This document shows, piece by piece, positions 1 to 7,765 of a DNA stretch of 35,456 nt. Origin of the DNA: a virus. A model generated the notes under the pieces. That model was given only the letters and a program-made list of their open reading frames with translations, searched no databases and was not told the DNA's origin. The translations under genes and the position numbers were made by a program. Numbering within the stretch: position 1 is the first letter of the stretch; the number at the start of each line of letters is the position of its first letter. The stretch is taken from positions 1-35,456 of the IMG/VR virus record IMGVR_UViG_3300020205_001947; one strand, given 5' to 3'.

Positions 1-10
1 ATAAAATAAT

Positions 11-937
11 ATGACACAAGAATTAAATCAAGCAGAAGTTGTAAAGATTGCAGGAAAGCATCTAGGACAAGTAGGTGGAGCAGGTTATAGCGATACTTAT
101 GATCCAAGCCTATTGGTAGAAATTCCACGTTACTTGAATAGAGAAGCGTATGGAATTGACGATAATAATCTTCCATTCGTTGGAGGAGATGTTTGGAATG
201 CATACGAAGTATCTGCAATTACTACAAAAGGATTACCAGTCGTTGGAATGTTAAAGATTTGGTATCCAGCCGATTCAAAACTTCACGTAGAGTCTAAATC
301 AATCAAATTGTATTTGAATTCATTTAACATGACTCAACTAGGGGATACAGATCGAGAATGTATTAAGTTGCTGGAAAAGAGAGTAGCAAAAGATTTATCA
401 GATTTACTACAGACAAAAGTGAAAGTAGAGATGTTTACCTCAGACCATACTCCAACATATTCTTTCAAAGGTTATGCAAACCTAGGAGGGTTAGTAAACT
501 TAAACAAAATTGAATTTACCTCTTATCATTCAGATGCATCACAACTATCATCAGATGAAGTAGATGAGGATTTTGAAATGGGAGAGATAAAAGTACAGTC
601 AGATCTTTTAAGATCAAATTGTAGAGTAACAAATCAACCAGACTGGGGTGATGTATTTATTCACCTTAAGCCTAGAAAAGGAAGTGCTCCTAATTTAGAG
701 TCATTAGCAAAATATATTGTAAGTCATAGACAAGTAAGTCACTTCCATGAAGAGATTTGTGAGATGGTTTATATGCACTTAAAAGAAGCTTACAATCCAG
801 AAGAAATAATGGTAGCCTGTCTTTACACTCGTAGAGGAGGATTAGATATTAATCCAATCAGAGCTTCACATAAGAGATTAATACCAGGATTCTTTTCAGA
901 TATTAAATGTAGAATGTCTAAAACATTACGTCAATAA
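11..937 (+). CDS. queF: NADPH-dependent 7-cyano-7-deazaguanine reductase, QueF-like
   Basis: QueF reduces preQ0 to preQ1 in the queuosine/7-deazaguanine pathway. The 308-residue protein matches the long, two-domain (tunnelling-fold) form typified by the E. coli enzyme. The central ESKSIKLYLNSFN stretch is the family substrate and NADPH signature. SNCRVTNQPDWGD holds the catalytic Cys (C204), which forms the thioimide with preQ0, and the acid D211, seven residues apart as in E. coli (C190/D197). SHRQVSHFHEE and YTRRGGLDINP are also conserved. It is slightly longer than the usual 280 or so residues. Its stop overlaps the next ATG. The rest of the pathway is not in the window and may lie upstream. 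In a phage it may serve DNA or tRNA modification; the role is inferred. Confidence 0.93.
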   Translation: MTQELNQAEVVKIAGKHLGQVGGAGYSDTYDPSLLVEIPRYLNREAYGIDDNNLPFVGGDVWNAYEVSAITTKGLPVVGMLKIWYPADSKLHVESKSIKLYLNSFNMTQLGDTDRECIKLLEKRVAKDLSDLLQTKVKVEMFTSDHTPTYSFKGYANLGGLVNLNKIEFTSYHSDASQLSSDEVDEDFEMGEIKVQSDLLRSNCRVTNQPDWGDVFIHLKPRKGSAPNLESLAKYIVSHRQVSHFHEEICEMVYMHLKEAYNPEEIMVACLYTRRGGLDINPIRASHKRLIPGFFSDIKCRMSKTLRQ

Positions 938-1206
938 TGGAAGCTAATTCAAGACAGGAAGAAGTATTAGAGCTTATTGCTCAAAGATTCCCGCCAGGAG
1001 ATAGGTGGGTAGGAAAGTGGAAAGGATTTCCTGCTGGAGCAATTGAAGGACTAGTACCAACTCTATCGGCTTATATGAGAGCAACAGAGTTTAAAGGAGC
1101 TTATAGATTAGAACCCTTAAAAGGAGAGCTCTACGCTATAAAGACTCAGACAGTTACCTGTACACCACCAGAGCCAGAAAAGTTTGATCTTTACGGGGAA
1201 TTTTAA
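937..1206 (+). CDS. hypothetical protein downstream of QueF
   Basis: Encodes 89 residues. The ATG shares its A with the QueF stop (TAATG), so the two are probably translationally coupled. The protein is soluble, with an amphipathic N-terminus (about residues 1-20) and a Trp/Gly/Pro-rich middle (GDRWVGKWKGFPAGAIEG). I do not recognise a family. It is the last gene before a strong hairpin terminator, so it closes the queF transcription unit. Confidence 0.7.
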   Translation: MEANSRQEEVLELIAQRFPPGDRWVGKWKGFPAGAIEGLVPTLSAYMRATEFKGAYRLEPLKGELYAIKTQTVTCTPPEPEKFDLYGEF

Positions 1207-1209
1207 TAC

Positions 1210-1240
1210 AAAAGAGTTGTTTAATCGCAACTCTTTTCTT
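1210..1240 (+). terminator. rho-independent terminator after the queF unit
   Basis: A perfect 10-bp stem (AAAAGAGTTG at 1210-1219 with CAACTCTTTT at 1228-1237) has an 8-nt loop and ends in a T-rich stretch. It sits 4 nt after the stop of the 89-residue gene. The stem also contains the -33 TTG of the next promoter. Confidence 0.75.
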
Positions 1241-1247
1241 ATCTTTA
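1217..1247 (+). promoter_or_regulatory. Bacteroidota-type promoter for the DNA polymerase gene
   Basis: TTG at 1217-1219 and TATCTTTA at 1240-1247 are separated by exactly 20 nt, matching the Bacteroidota -33/-7 pattern (TTG, TAnnTTTG). The polymerase ATG lies 18 nt downstream. The TTG is inside the left arm of the terminator hairpin. Confidence 0.65.
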
Positions 1248-1265
1248 TAGTATATAAAATCAGTT

Positions 1266-3599
1266 ATGCAAATAGAAAAAAAGTACTACCACGTTGACAG
1301 TATCGAGACTGTTAATCTTCTTATCGAACATATTAATCAGTCAGAGGTTATTGCCTATGATACTGAGACAGATGGATTAAATGTTAGAAAAGGAACCATC
1401 GTAGGATGGTCTGTATCAGGAGAAGAAGGAGTAGGATTCTACCTTCCAACTCAGAAATGGAATACAGAAACAAATCAATTAGAAGAATGTACTATCGGTG
1501 GAAAAGGAGCACATGGTCTTACTAAGAAGTTACTCCCGATGCTTAAGGGTAAGAAACTAGTAATGCACAATGCTTCTTTTGACTGCCGTTTCACAAAGAA
1601 CTATTACGGAGTATCTTTATTAGAAGATCTTTGGGTAGATACAGCTCTACTTGTTCATACAGTACAGGAAGAAGGAGCCGGTATGGGAGTATTTGGACTA
1701 AAGGCATTAGCAATCTCTATTCAGAAAGAGATTGGATTGAATGTAGAAGAAGCAGCCAACAAGGAACAAGTAGAGTTAAAAGAATCTATTAAAGCAAACG
1801 GAGGATCAACCACAAAAGACCTCTATGAAATTTTCAAAGCAGATATGGCAATTCTGTCAAAGTATGCTGCAGCCGATACAGATTTAACCCTCAGGGTTTG
1901 TAATCACTTCCTAAAAGTGTTAAAGGCAGAAGGATTAGAGAAATTCTTCTTTGAAGAAGAAGTAATGCCTCTTTATAAAGAAGTAACTGTTCCAATGGAA
2001 GAGTTAGGAGTAGCATTGAATCTTCCATTACTGGAAAAGACTAAAGAGGATATTACAAATGATTTACAGTCAAATAAAAAGATTGTAATCGATAGCATTT
2101 TAAGCATTCCAGAGGCCAAGGAATGGGTAGTCGATACAGCACTATCAACCTATCCACCTTCACATAAAGGTAACTGGGCACAGAATTTAATTATGCTTCA
2201 TTCTCTTCCACTAGAAAGAAGCGAGAAGACTAGAAAGTATTCTTTAACTAAAAAAGCTATTGACGAATTAGATGAGAGTAACATAAAACAATTTCTACTA
2301 ACAGGAGATTTATCTCTACTAGACGAAATGGAAGTTGTTAGAATCTCTATGTCAATGTGGAAGGAAGACAATGAAGGAGACTATTTGAATATTCAATCAA
2401 AGAAACACTTAGGTGAGATTGCTTTCAAGTACATGGGAATTAAACCACTTACTCAGACTAAAAAAGGTCAAGATCAATTCGATATGGATATGTTAGAAGA
2501 GTTGTCTAAGACATACGAATGGGCAAATAATCTTAGAACATATAATAAGTTACTAAAGATTAAATCAACCTACATCGATAGATTCCTAGACGGTCAAGAG
2601 GATGGAAGGTATTATTTCTATTACAAGCAGCATGGTACAGTATCAGGAAGATATGGTTCAGATGCTCAGCAATTACCTAAGCCTAAAGAAGAAGGAGAAG
2701 ATACACCTTTACTTGTAAAGTATACAAATGTAGTAAGAGAGTTCTTAATTGCAGGAGAAGGAAGAAAGTTAATCGATAATGATTATACTTCTCTAGAACC
2801 TCACTGCTTTGCTTCTGTAGCAGGTGATATTAATCTTCAAGAGATCTTTAACAATGGATGGGATTTTTATTCTACAGTTGCTATTAGAACTGAGAAACTG
2901 GATCAACAAACAGCCAAGTATCCAAATGGTGTATCACCAGATACTAAAGCTCCTAACTTCCTTAAGAAGATCGATCCAGTAAAAAGAAATCAAGCCAAAG
3001 CTTATTCACTAGGAATTGCATACGGAATGGAAGCATATGCATTGGCTAAAACTCTAGATATATCCCAGAAAGAAGCAGACATACTTGTAGCAGGTTACCT
3101 AGATGGTTTTCCTCAATTAAAAGAGTGGAGAGTTAATTCTAGAGAGCAAGTAAAACAGCATGGGTATATCCAAAATAAAGTAGGACGAATCAGACACTTA
3201 CCAAAAGTAAAACTTATCTTTGAGAAATTTGGAGATCAAGTATTGGATTGGAGATTTAGAAAGAGTCTAGAGAATCAATACGGAAAAGAGCCTGTAATGC
3301 AGATGTATAGAGATTATCGAAATGGATTAAACAACTGCTTGAATTATCAGCTACAGTCACTAGCAGCGGCGGTTGTAAATAGAGCAGCAGTACAAATCAA
3401 TAGAAAAGCAAAAGAGTTAGGAATAGATGCTAGAGTACAGGCACAGATTCACGATCAACTTATTATAAACATCAGAGAAGATCAAGCAGAAATGTTTATG
3501 CCTTACGTTCAAGAGTTAATGGAATTAACAACACAACTTCCAGGAGTAACTCTAAAGGCACCACCACAAATAGCAAATAATTTCGCTGAAGGCCATTGA
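1266..3599 (+). CDS. polA: family A DNA polymerase (exonuclease plus polymerase domains)
   Basis: Phage replicative polymerase of the Pol I type, 777 residues, with no 5'-3' exonuclease domain. The 3'-5' proofreading domain has the DEDDy set: D32/E34 in YDTETDG, D106 in HNASFD, and Y200/D204 in YAAADTD. The polymerase domain has motif A DYTSLE (D506, E511), motif B RNQAKAYSLGIAYG (R574, K578, Y586) and motif C IHDQ (H729, D730). Two residues are odd. The E. coli Phe762 equivalent is Leu582, a variant known from many marine viral polymerases. The acidic residue after the motif C Asp (Glu883 in E. coli) is Gln731. The C-terminus looks complete. An HNH gene follows directly. Confidence 0.96.
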   Translation: MQIEKKYYHVDSIETVNLLIEHINQSEVIAYDTETDGLNVRKGTIVGWSVSGEEGVGFYLPTQKWNTETNQLEECTIGGKGAHGLTKKLLPMLKGKKLVMHNASFDCRFTKNYYGVSLLEDLWVDTALLVHTVQEEGAGMGVFGLKALAISIQKEIGLNVEEAANKEQVELKESIKANGGSTTKDLYEIFKADMAILSKYAAADTDLTLRVCNHFLKVLKAEGLEKFFFEEEVMPLYKEVTVPMEELGVALNLPLLEKTKEDITNDLQSNKKIVIDSILSIPEAKEWVVDTALSTYPPSHKGNWAQNLIMLHSLPLERSEKTRKYSLTKKAIDELDESNIKQFLLTGDLSLLDEMEVVRISMSMWKEDNEGDYLNIQSKKHLGEIAFKYMGIKPLTQTKKGQDQFDMDMLEELSKTYEWANNLRTYNKLLKIKSTYIDRFLDGQEDGRYYFYYKQHGTVSGRYGSDAQQLPKPKEEGEDTPLLVKYTNVVREFLIAGEGRKLIDNDYTSLEPHCFASVAGDINLQEIFNNGWDFYSTVAIRTEKLDQQTAKYPNGVSPDTKAPNFLKKIDPVKRNQAKAYSLGIAYGMEAYALAKTLDISQKEADILVAGYLDGFPQLKEWRVNSREQVKQHGYIQNKVGRIRHLPKVKLIFEKFGDQVLDWRFRKSLENQYGKEPVMQMYRDYRNGLNNCLNYQLQSLAAAVVNRAAVQINRKAKELGIDARVQAQIHDQLIINIREDQAEMFMPYVQELMELTTQLPGVTLKAPPQIANNFAEGH

Positions 3600-3650
3600 T
3601 CATCTACGACTGGTTTGGTAGAAGGTCGCTATTTATTAGAAAGAGTTAAC

Positions 3651-4331
3651 ATGAACTATAGAAGACATTATGAGCTACTAATAAAAAAGGCACAGAAGAG
3701 AGGAATAGATAGAAATATTTACACAGAAAATCATCATATTCTTCCAAAGAGCGAAGGTGGAGCAGACGAGAAAAGTAATCTGGTGAGGTTGTATCCAAGA
3801 GAGCATTTCATAGCACATTGGCTTCTTTATAGAGAAAATCCTACAGTAGCAAGAGCATATGCTTTTAACATGATGAGTTGTGATAGAAATAACACATACA
3901 GAGCATCTTCAAGAGCATATGCGGAAGGAGTTGAAGCAGCAGCAATTGCTTGTTCTGAAAATCAGAAAGGAAGAATAGGAATAAATAGGGATGGAAGAGT
4001 TAAATATGTATACTCCTATGAGCTTGATATCTTTTTTGAAAGAGGCTGGAGTAGAGGAGGCCTGCAGTCAGAAAAGACTAAAGGACGGTTTTGGTCCAAT
4101 AACGGAGAGGAGCAAGTACTGTCGACTACCTTAAAGGAGGGGTGGAAAAAAGGTAGAATAAAGGAAGGAGCTACTACAGGAAGAAAGGCTATTTCTAAAG
4201 AAGGAGTAGTAAAATTTGTAAATAATCCAGAAGAATGGATTATAAAAGGATGGAGCTTAGGAAATGAAAAATACTATCCAGGATATTTACACCTTGAGAG
4301 AAATAAGAAAAATAGGCCAAAAGACTGGTAG
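3651..4331 (+). CDS. HNH homing-type endonuclease with GW-repeat tail
   Basis: Free-standing HNH nuclease of 226 residues. The N-terminal domain (about residues 1-65) carries ENHHILPKSEGGADEKSNLV and a downstream H in PREHFIAHWLLYR, the phage HNH metal and catalytic motif. The C-terminal half has three spaced repeats built around FERGWSRG, LKEGWKKGR and IIKGWSLG, typical of the small DNA-contact modules of homing nucleases. I chose the ATG at 3651. An upstream in-frame TTG at 3615 would add 12 residues but lacks support. It lies directly after the polymerase gene, a common target of such mobile genes, though that gene is not visibly interrupted. Confidence 0.85.
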   Translation: MNYRRHYELLIKKAQKRGIDRNIYTENHHILPKSEGGADEKSNLVRLYPREHFIAHWLLYRENPTVARAYAFNMMSCDRNNTYRASSRAYAEGVEAAAIACSENQKGRIGINRDGRVKYVYSYELDIFFERGWSRGGLQSEKTKGRFWSNNGEEQVLSTTLKEGWKKGRIKEGATTGRKAISKEGVVKFVNNPEEWIIKGWSLGNEKYYPGYLHLERNKKNRPKDW

Positions 4332-4334
4332 AAG

Positions 4335-4365
4335 TTGTTTCTTTGTATATTTATTCATATATTAA
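4335..4365 (+). promoter_or_regulatory. promoter for groES-groEL
   Basis: TTG at 4335-4337, 20 nt, then TATATTAA at 4358-4365; groES starts 31 nt further on. The -7 box departs from TAnnTTTG at its 3' end. A second TTG-TATATTTA (4343-4353) is directly adjacent but lacks the spacer. Confidence 0.5.
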
Positions 4366-4395
4366 TAAAATAAGTTTTTAAATTAAAATCAGTTT

Positions 4396-4701
4396 ATGTC
4401 AAAAGAGTTATCAGCAAACAGCGACAGAGTTATTGTCAAGCCTGTTGAATCAGGAGAAGAAAGGTTCGGAAGTATTATCATTCCGGATATGGGAAAAGAA
4501 AAACCTGAGATGGGTGAAGTAGTTTCCACAGGTCCAGGACGCCAGTCCGAATTTGGACAATTTATCAGAGTAGAAGCTAAAGTAGGAGACATTGTTTTGA
4601 TTCCTAAAATTGGAACCATTCGAATTGACTTCGACGGACAAGAGTACTTTATACTTCCAGATAGAGAAATTTTAGCAACAATCAAAAAAGCACAAGAGTA
4701 G
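4396..4701 (+). CDS. groES: GroES-like co-chaperonin
   Basis: A 101-residue protein with the GroES fold pattern. An N-terminal strand (LSANSDRVIVKPVE) is followed by the mobile loop with its hydrophobic clamp (GSIIIPD, about residues 26-32) that docks on GroEL. EKPEMGEVVSTGPG and the C-terminal strand YFILPDREILATI complete it. The length is close to the usual 95-100 residues. It is two bases from groEL, giving the classical groES-groEL order. In phages such chaperonins can fold capsid or other virion proteins; that use is inferred. Confidence 0.93.
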   Translation: MSKELSANSDRVIVKPVESGEERFGSIIIPDMGKEKPEMGEVVSTGPGRQSEFGQFIRVEAKVGDIVLIPKIGTIRIDFDGQEYFILPDREILATIKKAQE

Positions 4702-4703
4702 TT

Positions 4704-6347
4704 ATGAGCAAACAAATTAGTTTTGGATCAGAGGCAAGAGAAAAATTAGCTTCAGGAGTAAATCAATTAGCAGATGCAGTCGTATGTACATTAGGACCAT
4801 CAGGTAGAAATGTTTTCATTCAACACCAACAAGGTAACCCAACTTCAACTAAAGATGGAGTTACAGTAGCACAGGAAATCTTCTTAGAAGATCCTATTGA
4901 AGATATTGGAGCACAAGCTGTAAAGCAAGTTTCAATTAAAACAGGAAAGCTAGCTGGAGATGGAACAACTACTGCAACACTACTTGCAAGAGAAATATAC
5001 ATTCAAGGATTAAGTGAACTAGAAAATTCAAATGCAGTAGAAATCAAAAGAGGAATTGATATTGCAACTAGAGAAGTTGTCAAGTATCTTCAAAAACAGT
5101 ATTCAAAAGAAATTACTGATGAAGAGCAAATCAAACAAGTAGCAACAATCTCAGGTAACAATGATCCAGAGGTAGGAAATCTCATTGCAACAGCAATGGA
5201 CAAAGTTGGTAGAGATGGATTAGTGACCATTGAAGAATCTAAAACAGGAGAGACTTATCTTGAAACTGTAGAGGGTATGCAATTCAATAGAGGGTACAAA
5301 TCTCCATACTTTGTTACGGACAACAGTACTATGACTTCAGTATTGAATAATCCTTTGATCCTTATCACAGATAAAAGATTGATGAATATCAAAGAGATGC
5401 TTCCACTATTGGAATCAGTATCACAACAAAATAAGGACTTACTTATCATTGCAGATGATATCGACGGAGAGGCTTTATCAACACTTGTTGTAAATAAGAT
5501 GAGAGGAATTCTTAGAGTAGTAGCAGTTAAAGCTCCTGAATTTGGAGACAAGAAGAAAGCTATGCTTGAAGACATTGCAGCTCTTACTGGAGGTACAGTT
5601 GTATCTGAGGAGAAAGGAATGAAGCTAGACAAATTTGATTTACAATGGTTTGGTAATTCAAGAAAAGTAACAGTAGGAAAAGATGATACTACCATTGTAG
5701 ATGGTAAAGGAACTGAAGAAGCTATTACAAAAAGAATCGAAGAGCTAAAGGAACAAATCGAGAATACAGTTTCACCTTATGAGATTGAAATCCTACAAGA
5801 CAGACTAGCAAAACTTATCGGAGGAGTAGCTATGATCCATGTTGGAGGTCATACCGAAGTTGAAATGAAAGAGAAAAAAGATAGAGTTGACGATGCTCTT
5901 CATGCTACAAAGGCAGCTCTTGAAGAAGGAATACTTCCAGGTGGAGGAATCGCTTTACTGAATGCAGCAGCATACTTAGCAGGAATCTTAGAAGGAGAGG
6001 TAACAAATCATCCAGATCAAGAAAAAGGTATCAATATTGTAATGAGAGCAATCACTAAACCATTCGAACAGATCCTTTTAAATGCAGGAGAAACATTAGA
6101 AACTATTGAAGCAAGAAGAGTTGTATTATCTTTAGAGGATAGTAACTGGCAAGGCTTTAATCCTAGAACAGGACAGTACGTAGATATGCTTGCAGAAGGA
6201 ATTATCGATCCAACTAAAGTAACAAGACTAGCATTAGAGAATGCAGCATCAGTTGCAGGAACAATGTTAATCACAGAATGTGTTATTTCAAACATAAAAG
6301 AAAAAGATGAACAAGGAGCAGGAATAGATCCTTCTCAATTCATGTAA
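4704..6347 (+). CDS. groEL: GroEL-like chaperonin
   Basis: A 547-residue group I chaperonin, of normal length. The ATP site is intact: TKDGVTVA (Asp52 equivalent), GDGTTTATLLARE, and EMKEKKDRVDDALHATKAA (Asp398 equivalent), followed by EEGILPGGG. The apical domain EGMQFNRGYKSPYF and the hinge glycines are recognisable. The C-terminus ends GAGIDPSQFM, without the long GGM tail of many bacterial GroELs. The start is GTTATGAG, a context shared with several other genes here. It is co-transcribed with groES and followed by an Hc1-like gene. A complete phage-borne chaperonin pair is uncommon. Confidence 0.96.
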   Translation: MSKQISFGSEAREKLASGVNQLADAVVCTLGPSGRNVFIQHQQGNPTSTKDGVTVAQEIFLEDPIEDIGAQAVKQVSIKTGKLAGDGTTTATLLAREIYIQGLSELENSNAVEIKRGIDIATREVVKYLQKQYSKEITDEEQIKQVATISGNNDPEVGNLIATAMDKVGRDGLVTIEESKTGETYLETVEGMQFNRGYKSPYFVTDNSTMTSVLNNPLILITDKRLMNIKEMLPLLESVSQQNKDLLIIADDIDGEALSTLVVNKMRGILRVVAVKAPEFGDKKKAMLEDIAALTGGTVVSEEKGMKLDKFDLQWFGNSRKVTVGKDDTTIVDGKGTEEAITKRIEELKEQIENTVSPYEIEILQDRLAKLIGGVAMIHVGGHTEVEMKEKKDRVDDALHATKAALEEGILPGGGIALLNAAAYLAGILEGEVTNHPDQEKGINIVMRAITKPFEQILLNAGETLETIEARRVVLSLEDSNWQGFNPRTGQYVDMLAEGIIDPTKVTRLALENAASVAGTMLITECVISNIKEKDEQGAGIDPSQFM

Positions 6348-6365
6348 TATTAAAAACAAAAACAA

Positions 6366-6533
6366 ATGAACAAGCAAGAATTATTCGAACAAATCGATGA
6401 GCTGTATCAAAGTTTCGTAAAAGAACACAACGGTACAACTAAGAAATCTCAAGCACAAGCTAGAAAGCAAATTGGAGAGGTTAAGAAATTAATCACGGAC
6501 TACAGAAAAGCATCAACAGCAGAGAGCAAATAG
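6366..6533 (+). CDS. small basic protein resembling Bacteroidota histone H1-like Hc1
   Basis: A 55-residue Lys/Gln-rich helical protein: NKQELFEQIDELYQSFVKE, then TKKSQAQARKQIGEVKKL and a short basic tail. The pattern of an N-terminal helix, a short linker, and a second helix with A.ARK.I.E.KKL resembles the Hc1 nucleoid proteins of Bacteroidota, which may bind and compact DNA. The match is by eye only and the acidic N-terminus is atypical. It starts 18 nt after the groEL stop, probably in the same transcript. Confidence 0.6.
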   Translation: MNKQELFEQIDELYQSFVKEHNGTTKKSQAQARKQIGEVKKLITDYRKASTAESK

Positions 6534-6592
6534 GCAGGGGACCGAGAGGTGAGGTGGCGCAAGTCCCCTCACCGAAGGTGTCACGCGGATTT
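6534..6592 (+). other. GC-rich structured island, possible RNA element or 3' end
   Basis: About 59 bases are strikingly GC-rich against an AT-rich background. Alternative stems are visible: GGTGAGG (6548-6554) with CCTCACC (6567-6573), GGGGAC (6537-6542) with GTCCCC (6563-6568), and CACC-GAA-GGTG (6570-6580). The first two compete for the same bases, so it could switch or form a pseudoknot. A short T run follows. It may end the groESL transcript or be a small structured RNA. No tRNA cloverleaf fits. Confidence 0.4.
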
Positions 6593-6615
6593 TTAACAAA
6601 TAAAAACAATAAACC

Positions 6616-6888
6616 ATGACAATTTTTGAATCAATCAGTTTAGTATTAGCCATCCTAGTAATAGGGACAGCAATTGCCTATTACCTACAAAAAGACCAAC
6701 CGCCAATGAAGGACTTCATAGCTCTTAATGAAGAGGTAGAGGCCACCGTAGAAAAAACACAACAGGTTACTAAGGAAGCACAAACACAGGTAGAGGCTAT
6801 CCAAGAGGTAGAAAACCCTGTAAAAGCAACACCTACAACTAAGAAGAAAAGAAAGTACTACGCAAAGAAGCCTAAAACACAGATCTAA
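6616..6888 (+). CDS. single-pass membrane protein with basic tail
   Basis: A 90-residue protein. Residues 5-23 form one hydrophobic helix (SISLVLAILVIGTAIAYYL). An acidic/Gln-rich, probably coiled, section follows (about 38-68), then a strongly basic C-terminus (KKKRKYYAKKPK). The layout suggests membrane anchoring with the tail contacting nucleic acid or another acidic surface. No family is recognised. It opens the group of small genes before the lysis module. Confidence 0.7.
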   Translation: MTIFESISLVLAILVIGTAIAYYLQKDQPPMKDFIALNEEVEATVEKTQQVTKEAQTQVEAIQEVENPVKATPTTKKKRKYYAKKPKTQI

Positions 6889-6889
6889 G

Positions 6890-7132
6890 ATGTCAGATTC
6901 TAGAGCCAAATACGAGGAGCTAAAAGAACAAGAGGGTTTCTTAGACCTAAATACTACTCAAAGGACTGTACATATAATTATTGAACTATTTGCAGCAGCA
7001 GTTAAAGCAGGTACAGTAGAAACCTTTCTTAGCAAGGCACAGCAGATATCCAATAATGCACCGAAACTATCACCTTTGGTTATCTTTCAATTGGCTGCCG
7101 AAGAAGCAAGAGTAGACGAACTTTGTAATTAA
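6890..7132 (+). CDS. hypothetical helical protein
   Basis: An 80-residue, mostly helical soluble protein (RTVHIIIELFAAAVKAGTVETFLSKAQQIS) without signal peptide or membrane segment. It starts 1 nt after the upstream stop, so it is part of the same small-gene operon. No family is recognised. Confidence 0.7.
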   Translation: MSDSRAKYEELKEQEGFLDLNTTQRTVHIIIELFAAAVKAGTVETFLSKAQQISNNAPKLSPLVIFQLAAEEARVDELCN

Positions 7133-7140
7133 ATAAAAAA

Positions 7141-7374
7141 ATGGAACAACCAAGAATGAACCTATCGATTGATCAAACTCTTCCGGTAGAGTGTGAGAAA
7201 TGTGGACATACCTTCTTTCAAGAAGCACTACACATCAGAAAAGCCAGCGGCATCCTTACAGGAACAGGACAGACAACCTACATGCCCATACCAGTATTCG
7301 CGTGCAAGGCCTGCGGCCATGTCAACACAGAATTTCTTCCAAAGGAATTAAAAGGGTTGAATTCTGAGGAATAA
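7141..7374 (+). CDS. zinc-ribbon protein
   Basis: A 77-residue protein with two CxxC knuckles, CEKCGH (about residues 18-23) and CKACGH (about 55-60), forming a four-Cys zinc ribbon around a Gly/Thr-rich linker (SGILTGTGQTTYMPIPVF). Such short zinc ribbons are common in phages, usually with unknown partners. It is the last gene before a terminator. Confidence 0.75.
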   Translation: MEQPRMNLSIDQTLPVECEKCGHTFFQEALHIRKASGILTGTGQTTYMPIPVFACKACGHVNTEFLPKELKGLNSEE

Positions 7375-7395
7375 ACCAGACTTTACTTAAACATC

Positions 7396-7421
7396 AAAGA
7401 GGCCTCGTGCCTCTTTTTTTT
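7396..7421 (+). terminator. rho-independent terminator before the lysis genes
   Basis: Stem AAAGAGGC (7396-7403) pairs with GCCTCTTT (7409-7416) around a 5-nt loop, followed by a run of T to 7421. It separates the zinc-ribbon operon from the holin/endolysin operon. Confidence 0.85.
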
Positions 7422-7503
7422 GTGCTATTTATATCAAAGAGTTACTATGAAAATTTTGTTACTACCAATTAGTTATATTTTAACTAACTTAAAAAAATAT
7501 TTT

Positions 7504-7755
7504 ATGGGATTTTTCAGTATCTTTAAAAAATCAAATGATTACAATGAAAAGGTTGTAATTGGATTCATGTCATTCATGGTAATGGTAATTGCTATTGGTG
7601 TAGACCTTGTTACAGGTTACATGGGTAAAGCTTTAGAATTAAACGAGTACATCTTTGATGCATTCATGTACATCACACTAGGTTCATTCCTTCCAGATGT
7701 ATTAGAGAAATTTGCAGCAATGAAAAACGGAGGTAAATCAAACAACGAAGAATAA
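7504..7755 (+). CDS. small membrane protein, holin candidate
   Basis: From the ATG at 7504 it encodes 83 residues. Two hydrophobic helices (about 18-38, VVIGFMSFMVMVIAIGVDLV, and about 48-65) are followed by a charged C-terminus. Upstream in-frame ATGs at 7420 and 7447 would add a weak hydrophobic leader; I prefer 7504 because GFFSIFKK looks like a normal cytoplasmic N-terminus. It ends 10 nt before the endolysin ATG, so a role in lysis (holin or antiholin) is likely but unproven. Confidence 0.65.
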   Translation: MGFFSIFKKSNDYNEKVVIGFMSFMVMVIAIGVDLVTGYMGKALELNEYIFDAFMYITLGSFLPDVLEKFAAMKNGGKSNNEE

Positions 7756-7765
7756 AAATTAGATT

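Noticed and set aside
5255-5695. Minus-strand ORF of 146 codons
   Set aside because: Lies wholly within groEL, antisense to it, with a Ser/Leu-rich composition typical of a shadow frame.
6534-6592. tRNA gene
   Set aside because: No acceptor stem, T-loop or anticodon arm can be placed; too short.
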